Assembly: GCF_017355835.1 (NCBI RefSeq)
Contig: NZ_JAFEWF010000010.1
Span: 124,001-188,000, forward strand
DNA length: 64,000 nt
Direction of reading: 5' to 3'
Source: Desertivirga brevis
GTDB taxonomy: Bacteria > Bacteroidota > Bacteroidia > Sphingobacteriales > Sphingobacteriaceae
In this document: piece by piece, positions 1-8,670 of the stretch
Position numbering within the stretch: position 1 is the first letter of the stretch
How the letters are laid out: each line of letters begins with the position of its first letter
Translations under genes and position numbers: made by a program
The notes under the pieces: model-generated
The model's database searches: none
What the model was told of the DNA's origin: nothing
The model's input: only the letters and a program-made list of their open reading frames with translations

Positions 1-366
1 AAGCAATTTTAACTTTGTCTCTGCTGACTGACTTTTTTTAAGCGACTTCTTCAAGGCAAGTCCCATTAAAATCACAAGGGTATTTTGCAAAATAAAAAGA
101 GCTAGATGGACTACTATTCGGGGTGCAACATAAAAGGAATATATAGGTTCGATAAAAAAATAAACTACCAGGAGAACACAGACAATATTGGTTATTAATC
201 CTATTCGCCAGCCTGAGTACCAGGTTGCAGCTATTACTACGCCTCCATATAATAAAAAAGGAGTGCGGTTACCAATAATTTCGGTAAAATTTAGTTTTAT
301 AAGGGTGGTTATTAATATAAGTAAAACCGGAAATAAATAAACAGATACCCTTTTTGCCTTCTCCAT
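1..366 (-). CDS. Sensor histidine kinase, N-terminal part (DUF4118), cut by window edge
   Basis: The reading frame starts with ATG at 366 and stays open to the first base of the window, giving 122 residues. It begins with a short basic stretch and then has about four closely packed hydrophobic segments. Motifs such as PFLLYGGVVIAATWYSGW and the later VYFFIEPIYSF match the pattern of the DUF4118 (KdpD-type) membrane domain, which usually sits before the kinase core of sensor histidine kinases. The last visible residues, after the final membrane segment, are Lys/Ser rich and look like the start of a linker. The kinase domains would lie outside the window, so the kinase call is inferred from the family. 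The signal it senses cannot be told. Confidence 0.7.
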   Translation of the reverse strand, partial: MEKAKRVSVYLFPVLLILITTLIKLNFTEIIGNRTPFLLYGGVVIAATWYSGWRIGLITNIVCVLLVVYFFIEPIYSFYVAPRIVVHLALFILQNTLVILMGLALKKSLKKSQSAETKLKLL

Positions 367-502
367 ATCGTGCACAAAAGTTACACATTTTAAGGTTTCT
401 CCATAATGTTATTTCACTAAAAAAATTAAACTGGCAGAATTCAGGAGTGCAAAATTTTAACCGCGAATTGAGACTGGGTGTTGAAGAGTAAAATAAAGTC
501 AA

Positions 503-581
503 CAAAAAAGGGCCAGATTACTCTGACCCTACATCTACCTATGAAAAACTTTGCTTTGGGAGCAATGACCTTAATACTTAT
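503..581 (-). ncRNA. Candidate small RNA, family 1, copy A
   Basis: On the minus strand this has a hairpin (AGCAA/TTGCT around 551-565, loop CCCAA in RNA sense), a single-stranded linker (531-549, plus-strand ACATCTACCTATGAAAAAC) and a GC-rich hairpin (510-517 with 522-529, one mismatch) followed by a run of six T, which is the form of an intrinsic terminator. A second copy at 34901-34975 has the same linker and the same loop, but different bases paired in both stems. That compensation points to a conserved RNA structure. No promoter is clear. A 64-codon open frame on the plus strand over this stretch is not believed to be a gene. Confidence 0.55.
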
Positions 582-768
582 TATTGGCCCTAAGGTTACA
601 AGTTTTTTAAAAAAAACACTATTTAACCTTTTTAAGCACGTAAAACGATCTATTTACCACTTAGAGTTGTAATACAATATTGCCTTAGCCAGTGAAAGTA
701 GGTTGATCAAAGTAATCGGGAGGATAGCAGGAGGATAACGAAGGCTGCTTTCAGGAATTTTGAAGAGA

Positions 769-816
769 AAAAAACTCGCCTGGAAAATGTCTTAAATTAT
801 AAAGCTTCCCAGGCGA
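769..816 (-). terminator. Intrinsic terminator of the 825-1244 lipoprotein gene
   Basis: TCGCCTGG (776-783) pairs with CCAGGCGA (809-816), and on the minus strand the stem is followed by G and a run of seven T. It lies directly after the stop codon of the lipoprotein gene. The loop is long (25 bases). Confidence 0.6.
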
Positions 817-824
817 TGGATTCG

Positions 825-1244
825 TTAAAGTCTTTGTAAAGTTAATACGTCAGTGCCAGAAGAGCTTCTTGATGTATGCTCCAATCTAACCCTTGTGCTT
901 GTGCTGGGCAGGATCTTCCAATCTCTATTCAGGTCCATGAATAGAGTATTCGATCCAAAGTTAAGGAGAAGCCTATTTTCATCATCGTCATTGCGAATGC
1001 TCCAGCTACCTGTTACGGTTGACGAACCTGAACGTGTTCCTGTTACTACTCCATTGTCGGTAAAGTCAAATTCGTAACCGCTATAGGCATTTAACTGCTC
1101 ACCATTCGATACAAATGTGCCAACTTCCCATCTGCCTTCTAACAGGATCCTGGCCGTTGATGGTCCGTCGTCATCTTTACTGCAACTAGAAAGGGAGACA
1201 AAAGAAATGAATAAAAGAATAAAAGTTTTTTTCAAGTAAGACAT
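825..1244 (-). CDS. Lipoprotein, lipocalin-like, 139 aa
   Basis: The protein starts with a basic N-terminus, a hydrophobic core and the lipobox LSSC, followed by KDDDG, so it should be a lipoprotein of the outer membrane; an Asp-rich stretch after the Cys is common in Bacteroidota exported lipoproteins. The mature part (LLEGRWEVGTF, FDFTDNGVVTG, GSWSIRNDDDENRLLLNFG) has the alternating strand pattern of small lipocalin-like or DUF4923-type domains that are widespread in this phylum. No catalytic residues are apparent and no function can be assigned. ATG start at 1244. It appears to be transcribed alone and has its own terminator. Confidence 0.75.
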   Translation of the reverse strand: MSYLKKTFILLFISFVSLSSCSKDDDGPSTARILLEGRWEVGTFVSNGEQLNAYSGYEFDFTDNGVVTGTRSGSSTVTGSWSIRNDDDENRLLLNFGSNTLFMDLNRDWKILPSTSTRVRLEHTSRSSSGTDVLTLQRL

Positions 1245-1344
1245 AATAGAATAATGTTTAATACCTGAGTATTATCCTTAAAAAGAGCAGAATGTTTTTG
1301 TTTTTTGATAATTGGGGAGGTATTGGACAAGCTGGATAATTTAT

Positions 1345-2157
1345 CTACACCGCAAGAAAACCTTGTATAGCTGATATTATCTCTTCCGGTGCCGAGACGT
1401 GAGGATAGTGGCCTTCGGCATTAACAACAACCAGTTTGCTATCTTTTATTCTTTCATGCATGTATTCTGCAACCTCCCTGGGAACTGCAACATCTTTTTG
1501 AGCTTGAATGATCAGCACCTTACTTTCTATAAACTTGAGAATAAGCCTGAAGTCGGATTGGAAGATAGATTGCGCTACCTCTAAGGAAATATCCGGCCTT
1601 AAAGAAAGTAAAGACTCTTCGAATTGCTTGCTAAGATCAGGATTGTGAGAGTTTCTCATGGCAATCTTTGAAAAACCACTTACCCATTCTACATAGTTTG
1701 CCCGCATTTGAAAATACAAGCTATCCAATTCTGCCTGGTGAAAACCTCCAACATAGCTTCCATCGTTGAGGTATCTGGGAGATGCTCCAATGAGAACGAT
1801 CCTGGAGAACAGACTGGGTACATTTAGGCCTGTAATAAGACCAATCATGCCGCTAACGGAATGTCCCACAAAAACAGCGTTACTTAACTGAAGTTCGGAA
1901 CAGATCTCCTGCAGATCATCTGCATAAGCATCCAGGCTTCTATACTTTTCCGGAATAAAGGAATCCAGATCTGACTTTCCGGCTCCTACATTATCATAAA
2001 GAATGACCCGGTAATCTTTAGTGAAAGCAGGAGTGATCTTCCCCCATATTCTTTGATCGGTACCAAAGCCGTGACCGAAAACAATAGTCCTTGAGCTTTC
2101 GAGGTTTCCCTCAATACGGATATTGTTTCTTCTGTGAATACTGGCCGATCTTATCAT
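1345..2157 (-). CDS. Alpha/beta hydrolase, RsbQ/KAI2-like, 270 aa
   Basis: The fold signature is complete: oxyanion region GHGFGTDQRIW near residue 28, nucleophile elbow GHSVSG with Ser100, acid Asp222 in QAQKDVAVP and His250 in EGHYPHVSAP. This set, and the length of about 270 residues, matches the RsbQ/DLK2/KAI2 group of hydrolases. RsbQ in Bacillus works with the PAS phosphatase RsbP in energy-stress signalling. No RsbP-like partner is adjacent here, so only the family, not the stress role, is supported. ATG start at 2157; the gene is flanked by unrelated genes and appears monocistronic. Confidence 0.85.
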   Translation of the reverse strand: MIRSASIHRRNNIRIEGNLESSRTIVFGHGFGTDQRIWGKITPAFTKDYRVILYDNVGAGKSDLDSFIPEKYRSLDAYADDLQEICSELQLSNAVFVGHSVSGMIGLITGLNVPSLFSRIVLIGASPRYLNDGSYVGGFHQAELDSLYFQMRANYVEWVSGFSKIAMRNSHNPDLSKQFEESLLSLRPDISLEVAQSIFQSDFRLILKFIESKVLIIQAQKDVAVPREVAEYMHERIKDSKLVVVNAEGHYPHVSAPEEIISAIQGFLAV

Positions 2158-2376
2158 TGATTCTAAGGTCTACGCTCTAACAAATTTATTCTTTTTTTCT
2201 GGAAGTATGATTTTTCCTCAGGCTACAATAAACCGCTAAAAAACTACTAAACCTCCAATCCGGAGCTATTGAACAGGAAGGTTTACCAAAAAGGGCTCTG
2301 TAGGTTACAGGAAAATATTAATTGGCGCATGTAGCGTAAACAAACACCTTGCCGTATAGTTTAAAAATATCTATTC

Positions 2377-3003
2377 ATGTTACGACACGGCCTTTATATC
2401 CTCTTTTTGAGCATCTTTCTTCTCAGTTGCAAAGAGAATGATACTATAGTAGATACAGAAGACACGCTTCTATCTACTAAATTCAACTACCGTACCTTAA
2501 ACCTCACGGTAGACTCACTACAATACAATAATCCAATTCAGCTTGATTTAAATAATGACGGAGTGATCGATTACGTCCTTAGCTCAGTGCTAATTGAAAA
2601 CGATGACTTACCCTATTTATATCTTTATATTAACAGAAAAACTCCCAACCTGAATAGGATAATTGTACGACAGGGCGAAGAATTGCCTTTAAATGGGCTT
2701 TGGGCTGTTCCTCTTGATAAAGACTTTTTAATACAGCAAAACCATTCGGCCAGCTTGACTTGGTCGGCAAGTGAAATAAAAACAGCACTCTTAAATGTAT
2801 CAGAGACTGCTACAACCCGTACTTTCGGTGGAGAATGGCTCGGAAAAAAAGACAAGTACCTCGGCTTGCAGTTTCTTATCGATGGTAAAACGCACTATGG
2901 CTGGCTCCGGATAAGTCATAACTTAAACGAAGCGAAGCTCGCGATCAAGGATTATGCCTATAACAGGAATCCCGGACAGCCTATAAAAGCTGGCCAAATG
3001 TAG
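2377..3003 (+). CDS. Putative secreted lipoprotein, 208 aa, function unknown
   Basis: The N-terminus has a hydrophobic segment ending in the lipobox LLSC at about residue 17. An Asp/Asn cluster, DLNNDGVIDY near residue 57, resembles a calcium-binding EF-hand or dockerin-like loop. The C-terminal part (YLGLQFLIDGKTHYGWLRIS ... IKDYAYNRNPGQPIKAG) matches a pattern often seen at the end of secreted Bacteroidota proteins of unknown function in which a sheet-forming GWLRI segment precedes a short AY-PG-AG tail. I recognise the pattern but not a function. ATG start at 2377. Confidence 0.7.
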   Translation: MLRHGLYILFLSIFLLSCKENDTIVDTEDTLLSTKFNYRTLNLTVDSLQYNNPIQLDLNNDGVIDYVLSSVLIENDDLPYLYLYINRKTPNLNRIIVRQGEELPLNGLWAVPLDKDFLIQQNHSASLTWSASEIKTALLNVSETATTRTFGGEWLGKKDKYLGLQFLIDGKTHYGWLRISHNLNEAKLAIKDYAYNRNPGQPIKAGQM

Positions 3004-3052
3004 TTAGCGTTTGTATATCTTTCTGGCCTGTTCCTGAACAGGCCGTACCATT

Positions 3053-3253
3053 CTACTTTTGAATAAGCACTTCTCTTTTAGACTTCACCTTATAACCGAT
3101 ATTGTTTTCTGTAAGCATCTCCTTAACAGAATTAAATTCTTCATCAGTATCAATAACAACCCTGTCGTTATTTTTTAATCCCGCAGCAAGATCCGCATAT
3201 AGCGTTAATTCGACCAGGTCGGGAAAAGTGTATTTAGCAGATTTGAGACTCAT
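3053..3253 (-). CDS. Small hypothetical protein, 66 aa
   Basis: The frame can be extended upstream only with a TTG at 3271; the ATG at 3253 (MSLKSAKYTFPDLVEL) is preferred. The protein has no signal peptide or membrane segment. It consists of an N-terminal amphipathic part and a C-terminal DEEFNSVKEMLTENNIGYKVKSKRE segment predicted to be helix then strand, which would suit a small alpha/beta (ferredoxin-like) fold. The codon use looks like that of neighbours. No homologous family is recognised, so existence as a gene is probable but not certain. Confidence 0.5.
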   Translation of the reverse strand: MSLKSAKYTFPDLVELTLYADLAAGLKNNDRVVIDTDEEFNSVKEMLTENNIGYKVKSKREVLIQK

Positions 3254-3358
3254 AAGCGATTGTGTAAACAAAAAGGAAAAAACTAGAAAATTGTTTTAGG
3301 AATTGATGCTAAACGAGCCTGGGTTTTTGAATTGAGAAAGGCAGCCGGAGTATAAGAT

Positions 3359-3416
3359 AAAAAAACCCATAGTATCTCTACCATGGGCTAACCTAAACCT
3401 TATCACAATTACTTGT
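3359..3416 (-). ncRNA. Candidate small RNA with promoter and terminator, architecture like family 1
   Basis: On the minus strand a TATATTTG box (plus-strand 3421-3428) matches the Bacteroidota -7 consensus TAnnTTTG. It is followed by a small hairpin (ACAA/TTGT, 3405-3416), a linker containing AAGGTTTAGGTTAG, and a hairpin (CCCAT/ATGGG, 3366-3387) followed by seven T. This order, hairpin, TAGGT-containing linker, terminator, is the same as in the RNAs at 503 and 34901, but the linker sequence differs. A TTG lies only 16 bp before the -7 box, shorter than the usual 19-20. It may instead be a 3' untranslated region of the reductase gene ending at 3508. Confidence 0.45.
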
Positions 3417-3507
3417 AACACAAATATAACAATAATTTAATATCCAAAAAGAAAATTGATCAGTACTAATAGAGGAGCGGTTCAAAAACCCTGGGTCCCC
3501 CTGCTAA

Positions 3508-4497
3508 CTAATACTTAAGAAGAAATCTTCCCCGGGCCTTTCCCTCCAGGATCTGCTGCAATTTTGCAGGAAGATCCTCCAGACCAATAGTGCTTACCAT
3601 CTCCTTAAGTTGCTCAGGCTTCCACTCCAATGCTAACAAGCTCCATACTTTCTCCCTAAGTTTGCGAGAGATGATTACAGAGTCAATTCCTGCCAACTGT
3701 ACGCCTCTAAGGATAAAAGGAAAGATACTTGTATTTAAATTAGGTGACGCCACCATGCCACAGCAAGTTACCAGACCTCCATATTTTGTAGCTTTTAAAA
3801 TTCCGGAAAGGATATCTCCCCCTACTGTATCGATCCCTGCTGCGAATTGCTCTTTAGACAGGGGTTTAGAATTGTGGAAGTCTAAAAATTCTTGCCTGCT
3901 ATTGATCGTGCTTGCACCTAATACCTCTTTCAAAAATGCGTCCTCGGATTTCCCGGATATAGCAGTTACCTGATACCCTAATTTTGATAGTATGGCAACA
4001 GATAAGCTCCCCACTCCGCCTGTTGCACCACTTACCACAATTTCTCCTGCATCTGGTTCAATTCCGGCCTCTACTACTTTCAAAACAGATAAGCCCGCTG
4101 TTAAGCCAGCAGTACCAAAACACATCGACTCTTCCATGCTTAGGTTTTCTGGTATTGGTAATACCCAGGAAGCAGGTACTGAAATGTATTCTCCAAATCC
4201 TCCCCAGGTGTTCATTCCCAGGTCGAATCCTGTTACCAGCACCTCGTCTCCTTCTTTGAATGAAGGATCATTAGAATTCACAATAATTCCCGCTGCATCC
4301 ACCCCTGGTATATGAGGGTATTTCCTGGTAACTCCCTTATTTCCACTGGCTGATAGCGCGTCTTTATAATTGATACAGGAATACTGGACCTTAATAAGAA
4401 TATCATTCTCTATTAAGCTGGAGAATGGTATGTCCTTAATTTGTTTGCTGTAAGCGCCTTCGCTTTCTTCTACTAAAAGTGCCTTAAATGTATCCAT
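3508..4497 (-). CDS. YhdH/YhfP-family NADPH-dependent oxidoreductase, 329 aa
   Basis: This is a zinc-free medium-chain dehydrogenase/reductase. Visible signatures are CINYKDALSASG near residue 41, the PGVDAAGIIV strand, the NADP-binding segment VVSGATGGVGSLSVAIL near 153 and the C-terminal GRFLLKY typical of the YhdH/YhfP quinone oxidoreductase family (related to AcuI acryloyl-CoA reductase). Length 329 is normal for the family. It likely reduces an enoyl or acryloyl thioester or a small enone with NADPH in the cytoplasm. The substrate cannot be told from the sequence. ATG start at 4497. It is a single gene. Confidence 0.88.
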   Translation of the reverse strand: MDTFKALLVEESEGAYSKQIKDIPFSSLIENDILIKVQYSCINYKDALSASGNKGVTRKYPHIPGVDAAGIIVNSNDPSFKEGDEVLVTGFDLGMNTWGGFGEYISVPASWVLPIPENLSMEESMCFGTAGLTAGLSVLKVVEAGIEPDAGEIVVSGATGGVGSLSVAILSKLGYQVTAISGKSEDAFLKEVLGASTINSRQEFLDFHNSKPLSKEQFAAGIDTVGGDILSGILKATKYGGLVTCCGMVASPNLNTSIFPFILRGVQLAGIDSVIISRKLREKVWSLLALEWKPEQLKEMVSTIGLEDLPAKLQQILEGKARGRFLLKY

Positions 4498-4638
4498 TTC
4501 CTCAATGATAAAGTGCTTGATAGTTTGTTCTTATGGCGACTAAAATATCTATAGCTCAACATTAAAAGAATGATGAAAGTCTGATTTATTATGAATTAGT
4601 TTGGAGCCCTTCTTTAATTGATAAGATGTAAAAACAAA

Positions 4639-4706
4639 AAAGTTTCATCGATTACCGACGAAACTTTAAATTGAAAGGAAAAATAAGGCGGGTTTTAAAG
4701 CCCGCC
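4639..4706 (-). terminator. Two tandem terminators after the siderophore receptor gene
   Basis: On the minus strand the first hairpin met after the receptor stop codon is GGCGGGC/ACCCGCC (4687-4706) followed by TTATTTTT. The second is AAAGTTTC/GAAACTTT (4639-4667) followed by TTTGTTTTT. Each has the stem and U-rich tail of an intrinsic terminator. Doubling suggests strong termination of a highly expressed gene. Confidence 0.7.
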
Positions 4707-4718
4707 AGAAAGGATATA

Positions 4719-7205
4719 TTAAAATTTGTATGAAAGCGTGGTCATGAATTGACGAGGAGCAATTGGGTTAACACTATAGTTTTCGTGGACTATGTAGTTC
4801 AATTCGTCAGCGATGTTAGAAACTTTAGCTAGTAACGAGAACTTTCTGAAAGAATAGCCTGCTGAAAGGTCGAAAGTAGTATAGCTTGATAGAGGGATTA
4901 GACGGTCGTTAGTAGTCGTTCTTCCACCTTTTCCATCTTTTTGGTTATTCCAACCTGCGTTACGTTTACCAGTATAGAACGCAGAAGCTCCTAATTTCAA
5001 CCCTCTGGCTCTTCCTCTTTGAAAAGTATAGAATAGACTACTGTTAGCTGTATGGGCGGTTGTGCCTACTAATCTCTCACCTTCAATGTAGCTATTCAAT
5101 GTCTCGCCAGTTTTTGTAAAGCGCATAAAGTTATAAGCATAACCTGCGATGAAGTTAAGACCAGGGATAATTGTTCCATTTACATCCAGTTCTGCACCAT
5201 CGCTTGTTGTTTCTCCAGCGAACTCCTTTAAATTAACGTCAGCGTTAGGATTACCTTGTAAATTAAGAGTTGCTGTTTGAGCTAGGTCATTGTTAATAAT
5301 CCTGTAATAAGAAATATTTGCCGATAGTCTTCCATTCAAGAAATCATTCTTTACCCCTAATTCATACTGATCAATCAAAGATGGCTTCATAGCTCCATTA
5401 GTGGCAACGTTTATCCCTGTATTAGTAACAAAGTTATTGGAATAACTTGCAAATATCGAGGTAGTTTGGAGGGGTTGGTAAACTAATCCTACGCGAGGTG
5501 ATATTGCTCTGTCATACCTGTTATCTGGCGTTGATTCCGGACTTGTTCCTGCACCCAATTTAGCACCATAAGCTACTCGCTCATCGGTATTCACATCATA
5601 AAGAATACTTCTTGCAGATTTTTGATAGGTCCATCTAAGCCCTGCCATCAATTTCAGTTTATTCGTAATTGAAATCAAATCTTGAAAGTAAACTCCAAAC
5701 CGGTAGGTTGGGACTTTTGCATATAAAGAATCCTGCGTAGCCGGCATATCTGTACGGCGTGAATTAGCATACATTGTCGGATCGAAAAGATTTATCTTAT
5801 CATATGCCGATGCAAAACGCTTGAAGGTGGTAGGATTATTTATATAGTTTTCAGCGTCTCCACCAACTAGTATTGTATGAGCTAGTTTCCAAGTTTTAAC
5901 GTTTCCAGTTAAATTTAACTGTCCATTATAATAAGTTTCGTCAGTTTTGGTCCTTGTGATACTTCTACTCCAATCACCTTGATTATTAGCTACTATTCTC
6001 TCTGTAGAAAAATAATTCCGTTTATACTCCTGGATAGCAACAATAGAATTTAACTTCCAATTATTACTGATCTCATGATTTAAGTTCGCAGAGGCGGTAG
6101 CTTGTTTCCCCTTATTGTAAGCCCATGGAGTATTAAAAGACGCTGACCTGCTAATGGTTGTTGGAAGTGAATAACTTACAACAGTTGGACCATCCATTAC
6201 TGATAAAGAACCGATACCGAAATCAGGAGTATTATTGTAATCCAGATAGTCGCCTTGAACAACAAGGTTAGTTTTATTATTAAATTTATAAAGAAGTGAG
6301 GGATTTACGTAAGCTCTTTTAGACTCTACGTTGTTTCTGAAGCTTTTAGCGTTTTCAGCAGTGCTAACTACACGGAACGCCAGTTTTTTTGAAATAGGTC
6401 CATAAACATCTACTGTAGGTTTGTAAAAGTTATAACTTCCTGATCGTAAAGAAACTTCTCCTCCAAAATCAAATTTTGGTTGCTTTGTAACAAGATTCAA
6501 TACAGCGCCACCTGACACGTTACCATATAATAATGCAGAGCTTCCCTTTAGTATTTCAACGCTTTCCAAGGTGCTTGCTTCTGGGATAGCACCGGAACTT
6601 ACTCTTGAACCGTTTTTAAATATATTATTGCTACCCAAGCTATAGCCCCTCGAGTAAAATGTCTCTGAAGCCCCGCCTCTTGCTGATCCAATTGCCACAC
6701 CATTCGCATTTTTCATGATATCGCTTAAACGGTTCACTTGCTGATCCTGGATAACAGCACTCCCGATCACCTGTACCATTTGCGGATTGTCCAGCGGCTT
6801 TATGGCTACCTTTCCCGCTGATACCGGTTTTTGGTTTACACTCTTATATCCCGTAACTACAACCTCACTTAACTTCTCAGCACTTTCTGACAAAGCGAAA
6901 TTCAAATCAGCTGTTTGTCCCGCCGCAACTGTGACTGTAGCTTCCTTTGATACTAGGCCTACTGCTACTGATTTAACTACATATGTTCCTGGCTTAACAT
7001 TTTTAATAGTATAAGAACCTTTTTCAGTAGAGATTGCCGACCTGTTTAATTCTTTAACCACTACAGATACAGCCTCTGCTGGTTTACCGTCGCTTGTGGT
7101 AACCGTACCGGAAATGGTTCCATGAGTTTGAGCCTGTGCACCGATGGTTAAGAAAACGGCAAATATTAGAAGGTTTAATTTGAGAAGAGTGTAAAGGTGC
7201 TTCAT
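4719..7205 (-). CDS. TonB-dependent siderophore receptor, 828 aa
   Basis: An outer-membrane receptor. A signal peptide ends at about residue 25 (GAQAQ). A CarboxypepD_reg-like beta-sandwich follows (HGTISGTVTTSDGKPAEA, residues 28-105), then a TonB-box-like region (SEVVVTGY), a plug domain (about 130-240, with QDQQVNRLSDIM and SSALLYGNVSGGAVLN) and a 22-strand barrel ending in the usual aromatic C-terminus LSYKF. The plug and length fit the FhuE/FcuA-type ferric siderophore receptor group. Two iron-box-like inverted repeats flank its promoter, which supports a role in iron uptake. No siderophore synthesis gene or inner-membrane transporter lies nearby, so it probably takes up a siderophore made by others. 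Confidence 0.9.
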   Translation of the reverse strand: MKHLYTLLKLNLLIFAVFLTIGAQAQTHGTISGTVTTSDGKPAEAVSVVVKELNRSAISTEKGSYTIKNVKPGTYVVKSVAVGLVSKEATVTVAAGQTADLNFALSESAEKLSEVVVTGYKSVNQKPVSAGKVAIKPLDNPQMVQVIGSAVIQDQQVNRLSDIMKNANGVAIGSARGGASETFYSRGYSLGSNNIFKNGSRVSSGAIPEASTLESVEILKGSSALLYGNVSGGAVLNLVTKQPKFDFGGEVSLRSGSYNFYKPTVDVYGPISKKLAFRVVSTAENAKSFRNNVESKRAYVNPSLLYKFNNKTNLVVQGDYLDYNNTPDFGIGSLSVMDGPTVVSYSLPTTISRSASFNTPWAYNKGKQATASANLNHEISNNWKLNSIVAIQEYKRNYFSTERIVANNQGDWSRSITRTKTDETYYNGQLNLTGNVKTWKLAHTILVGGDAENYINNPTTFKRFASAYDKINLFDPTMYANSRRTDMPATQDSLYAKVPTYRFGVYFQDLISITNKLKLMAGLRWTYQKSARSILYDVNTDERVAYGAKLGAGTSPESTPDNRYDRAISPRVGLVYQPLQTTSIFASYSNNFVTNTGINVATNGAMKPSLIDQYELGVKNDFLNGRLSANISYYRIINNDLAQTATLNLQGNPNADVNLKEFAGETTSDGAELDVNGTIIPGLNFIAGYAYNFMRFTKTGETLNSYIEGERLVGTTAHTANSSLFYTFQRGRARGLKLGASAFYTGKRNAGWNNQKDGKGGRTTTNDRLIPLSSYTTFDLSAGYSFRKFSLLAKVSNIADELNYIVHENYSVNPIAPRQFMTTLSYKF

Positions 7206-7211
7206 TCTTAT

Positions 7212-7226
7212 TTAGATTAATTCTAA
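7212..7226. promoter_or_regulatory. Fur-box-like operator, proximal
   Basis: TTAGATTAATTCTAA is nearly palindromic around its centre, and is the exact reverse complement of the site at 7268-7282. It lies where transcription from the upstream promoter should begin. The 7-1-7 layout of A/T-rich arms resembles Fur-type iron boxes seen before TonB receptors in Bacteroidota. The regulator is inferred. Confidence 0.6.
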
Positions 7227-7231
7227 TGCCG

Positions 7232-7263
7232 CAAAAATAGAAAGTCATTTTGTTTTGACAAAA
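7232..7263 (-). promoter_or_regulatory. Promoter of the siderophore receptor gene
   Basis: On the minus strand TTTTG (7259-7263) is separated by 19 bp from TATTTTTG (7232-7239). This is a full match to the Bacteroidota primary sigma factor consensus, TTG N19-20 TAnnTTTG. The start codon follows at 7205. Confidence 0.75.
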
Positions 7264-7267
7264 TTAT

Positions 7268-7282
7268 TTAGAATTAATCTAA
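7268..7282. promoter_or_regulatory. Fur-box-like operator, distal
   Basis: TTAGAATTAATCTAA is the inverted copy of the site at 7212-7226 and sits just upstream of the -33 element. With the proximal site it brackets the promoter, an arrangement suited to repression by a metal-dependent regulator binding both sites. Confidence 0.6.
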
Positions 7283-7380
7283 AACAACTCTGGATTCAAT
7301 TTCACCAACAGCCGTTAGTCATTTAAATAGTATCAGCGAAAAGACCTATTTAATGAATAAGTATTAATAAATGTGCTTAT

Positions 7381-8649
7381 TTATAGTTTCATAAGATTGA
7401 TGGCTTCACCCTTCCAGTCAGGAAATAGCAGGTCGTTATTTTTAAAATTAAGATGGCGACTTGCAACTTCACTGAACACAGACCGGAAATCGGTAGTAAC
7501 AGCCAGATCGCGGCCATCTTCCAGATTCTCCACCGCGAGAGGTTGAACTTTTCCATGCACCTTACCACCATTAATATCATTTCCGAGAATAAAATTGCAA
7601 CTAGCCCTGCCATGATCAGTTCCACCAGTTCCGTTCTGTTTTACCGTGCGACCAAATTCGGTCATCGTCATAACGGTCACATCATCCTGGTAGGCCGACA
7701 AATCGGTCCAGAAGGCCATAATGCTGTTGCTCAAATCGGCTACATTCCTTGCAAAAACCCCTGTGGCAGTTCCCTGATTAAAGTGAGTATCCCAACCTCC
7801 GGATTCGGTGAAAGCTACCTCCATCCCCACATCCATTTTAATCAATTGTGCAATCTGTTTTAAAGAATTACCCAAAGGTGAATTAGGGTAAACAGCATTA
7901 TTTGCAGGCTTGTAATTCTTCACATTAGTCTTCTGCAGCATTTTCATCGCATCAAAACTTTCTTTACCTGTCTCCTTCAGTAAGCCGGAAGAGGTTTGGT
8001 CATATAGTTCTTCAAAGCTTTTTGCTGCCATGTTTGCGCCCATTGGATTACCTCGCATCTGAATAGAAAAATCTTCCAGGCTACTGATAGCTACTGCAGG
8101 ATTGTCGCCATAAAGTGAACGTGGCAAAGAGGAGGTTAAGCTAACTGCCTGAAAAGGAGTTGCTGCTTCATGGCCCATTAGTCCCACTGCCCGGTTTAGC
8201 CAGCCAGTTGGGGTACCTTTACGAAAAGGGGTTCCAGACTCCATATAATCCTGAGCATCGAAGTGTGAGCGGGTATTATTCGGAGAACCGATGCCATGCA
8301 CAATAGCGAGGCGCTTTTCCAGGAACATCGGTTCGAATGCTTTCATTGCAGGGTGCAAACCAAAACGGCCATCAAGATCAATAAGAGGATTAGGATTGTT
8401 GGCTTTTGCAGCAGACATAAAAAGTGTAGGGCGGGCAGCTTTCAGATAATTATCAGTGAAAGGAGTGACCGCCATCAAGCCATCCATTGCTCCACGCTGG
8501 AAAATACAAACGAGCACCTTACTGCGCTTGTAGGGGTGAATTATTTTTTTTGTTTCGGCTGCACGTGCCAGAAAATTAGGCAATCCGCCTAAGCTTATAC
8601 CAAACAGGGCTAATCCACCTGCCTTGATAAAACCTCTTCTTGTTACCAT
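7381..8649 (-). CDS. DUF1501 domain protein, Tat-exported, 422 aa
   Basis: The N-terminus MVTRRGFIKAGGLALFG is a twin-arginine signal (RRGFIK) followed by a hydrophobic stretch ending at ARAAE. The body matches the DUF1501 family, a branch of the alkaline-phosphatase/sulfatase superfamily: VCIFQRGAMDGL near residue 48, NNTRSHFDAQDYMESG near 120, GGWDTHFNQG near 286, MTEFGRTVKQNGTGGTDHGRA near 330. The His and Asp residues in these motifs are the likely metal ligands. It follows the DUF1800 gene by 21 bp and is almost certainly cotranscribed with it. The pair is common in Bacteroidota and Planctomycetes, but its biochemical role is not established. Confidence 0.88.
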   Translation of the reverse strand: MVTRRGFIKAGGLALFGISLGGLPNFLARAAETKKIIHPYKRSKVLVCIFQRGAMDGLMAVTPFTDNYLKAARPTLFMSAAKANNPNPLIDLDGRFGLHPAMKAFEPMFLEKRLAIVHGIGSPNNTRSHFDAQDYMESGTPFRKGTPTGWLNRAVGLMGHEAATPFQAVSLTSSLPRSLYGDNPAVAISSLEDFSIQMRGNPMGANMAAKSFEELYDQTSSGLLKETGKESFDAMKMLQKTNVKNYKPANNAVYPNSPLGNSLKQIAQLIKMDVGMEVAFTESGGWDTHFNQGTATGVFARNVADLSNSIMAFWTDLSAYQDDVTVMTMTEFGRTVKQNGTGGTDHGRASCNFILGNDINGGKVHGKVQPLAVENLEDGRDLAVTTDFRSVFSEVASRHLNFKNNDLLFPDWKGEAINLMKL

Positions 8650-8670
8650 GATTATTTGTTTGGGTCGTGT

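Noticed and set aside
478..672. 64-codon plus-strand ORF with a membrane-like C-terminus
   Set aside because: It runs across the family 1 RNA and its inverted repeats, and the parallel ORF at 34743-34943 shares only the RNA sequence, not a protein pattern.
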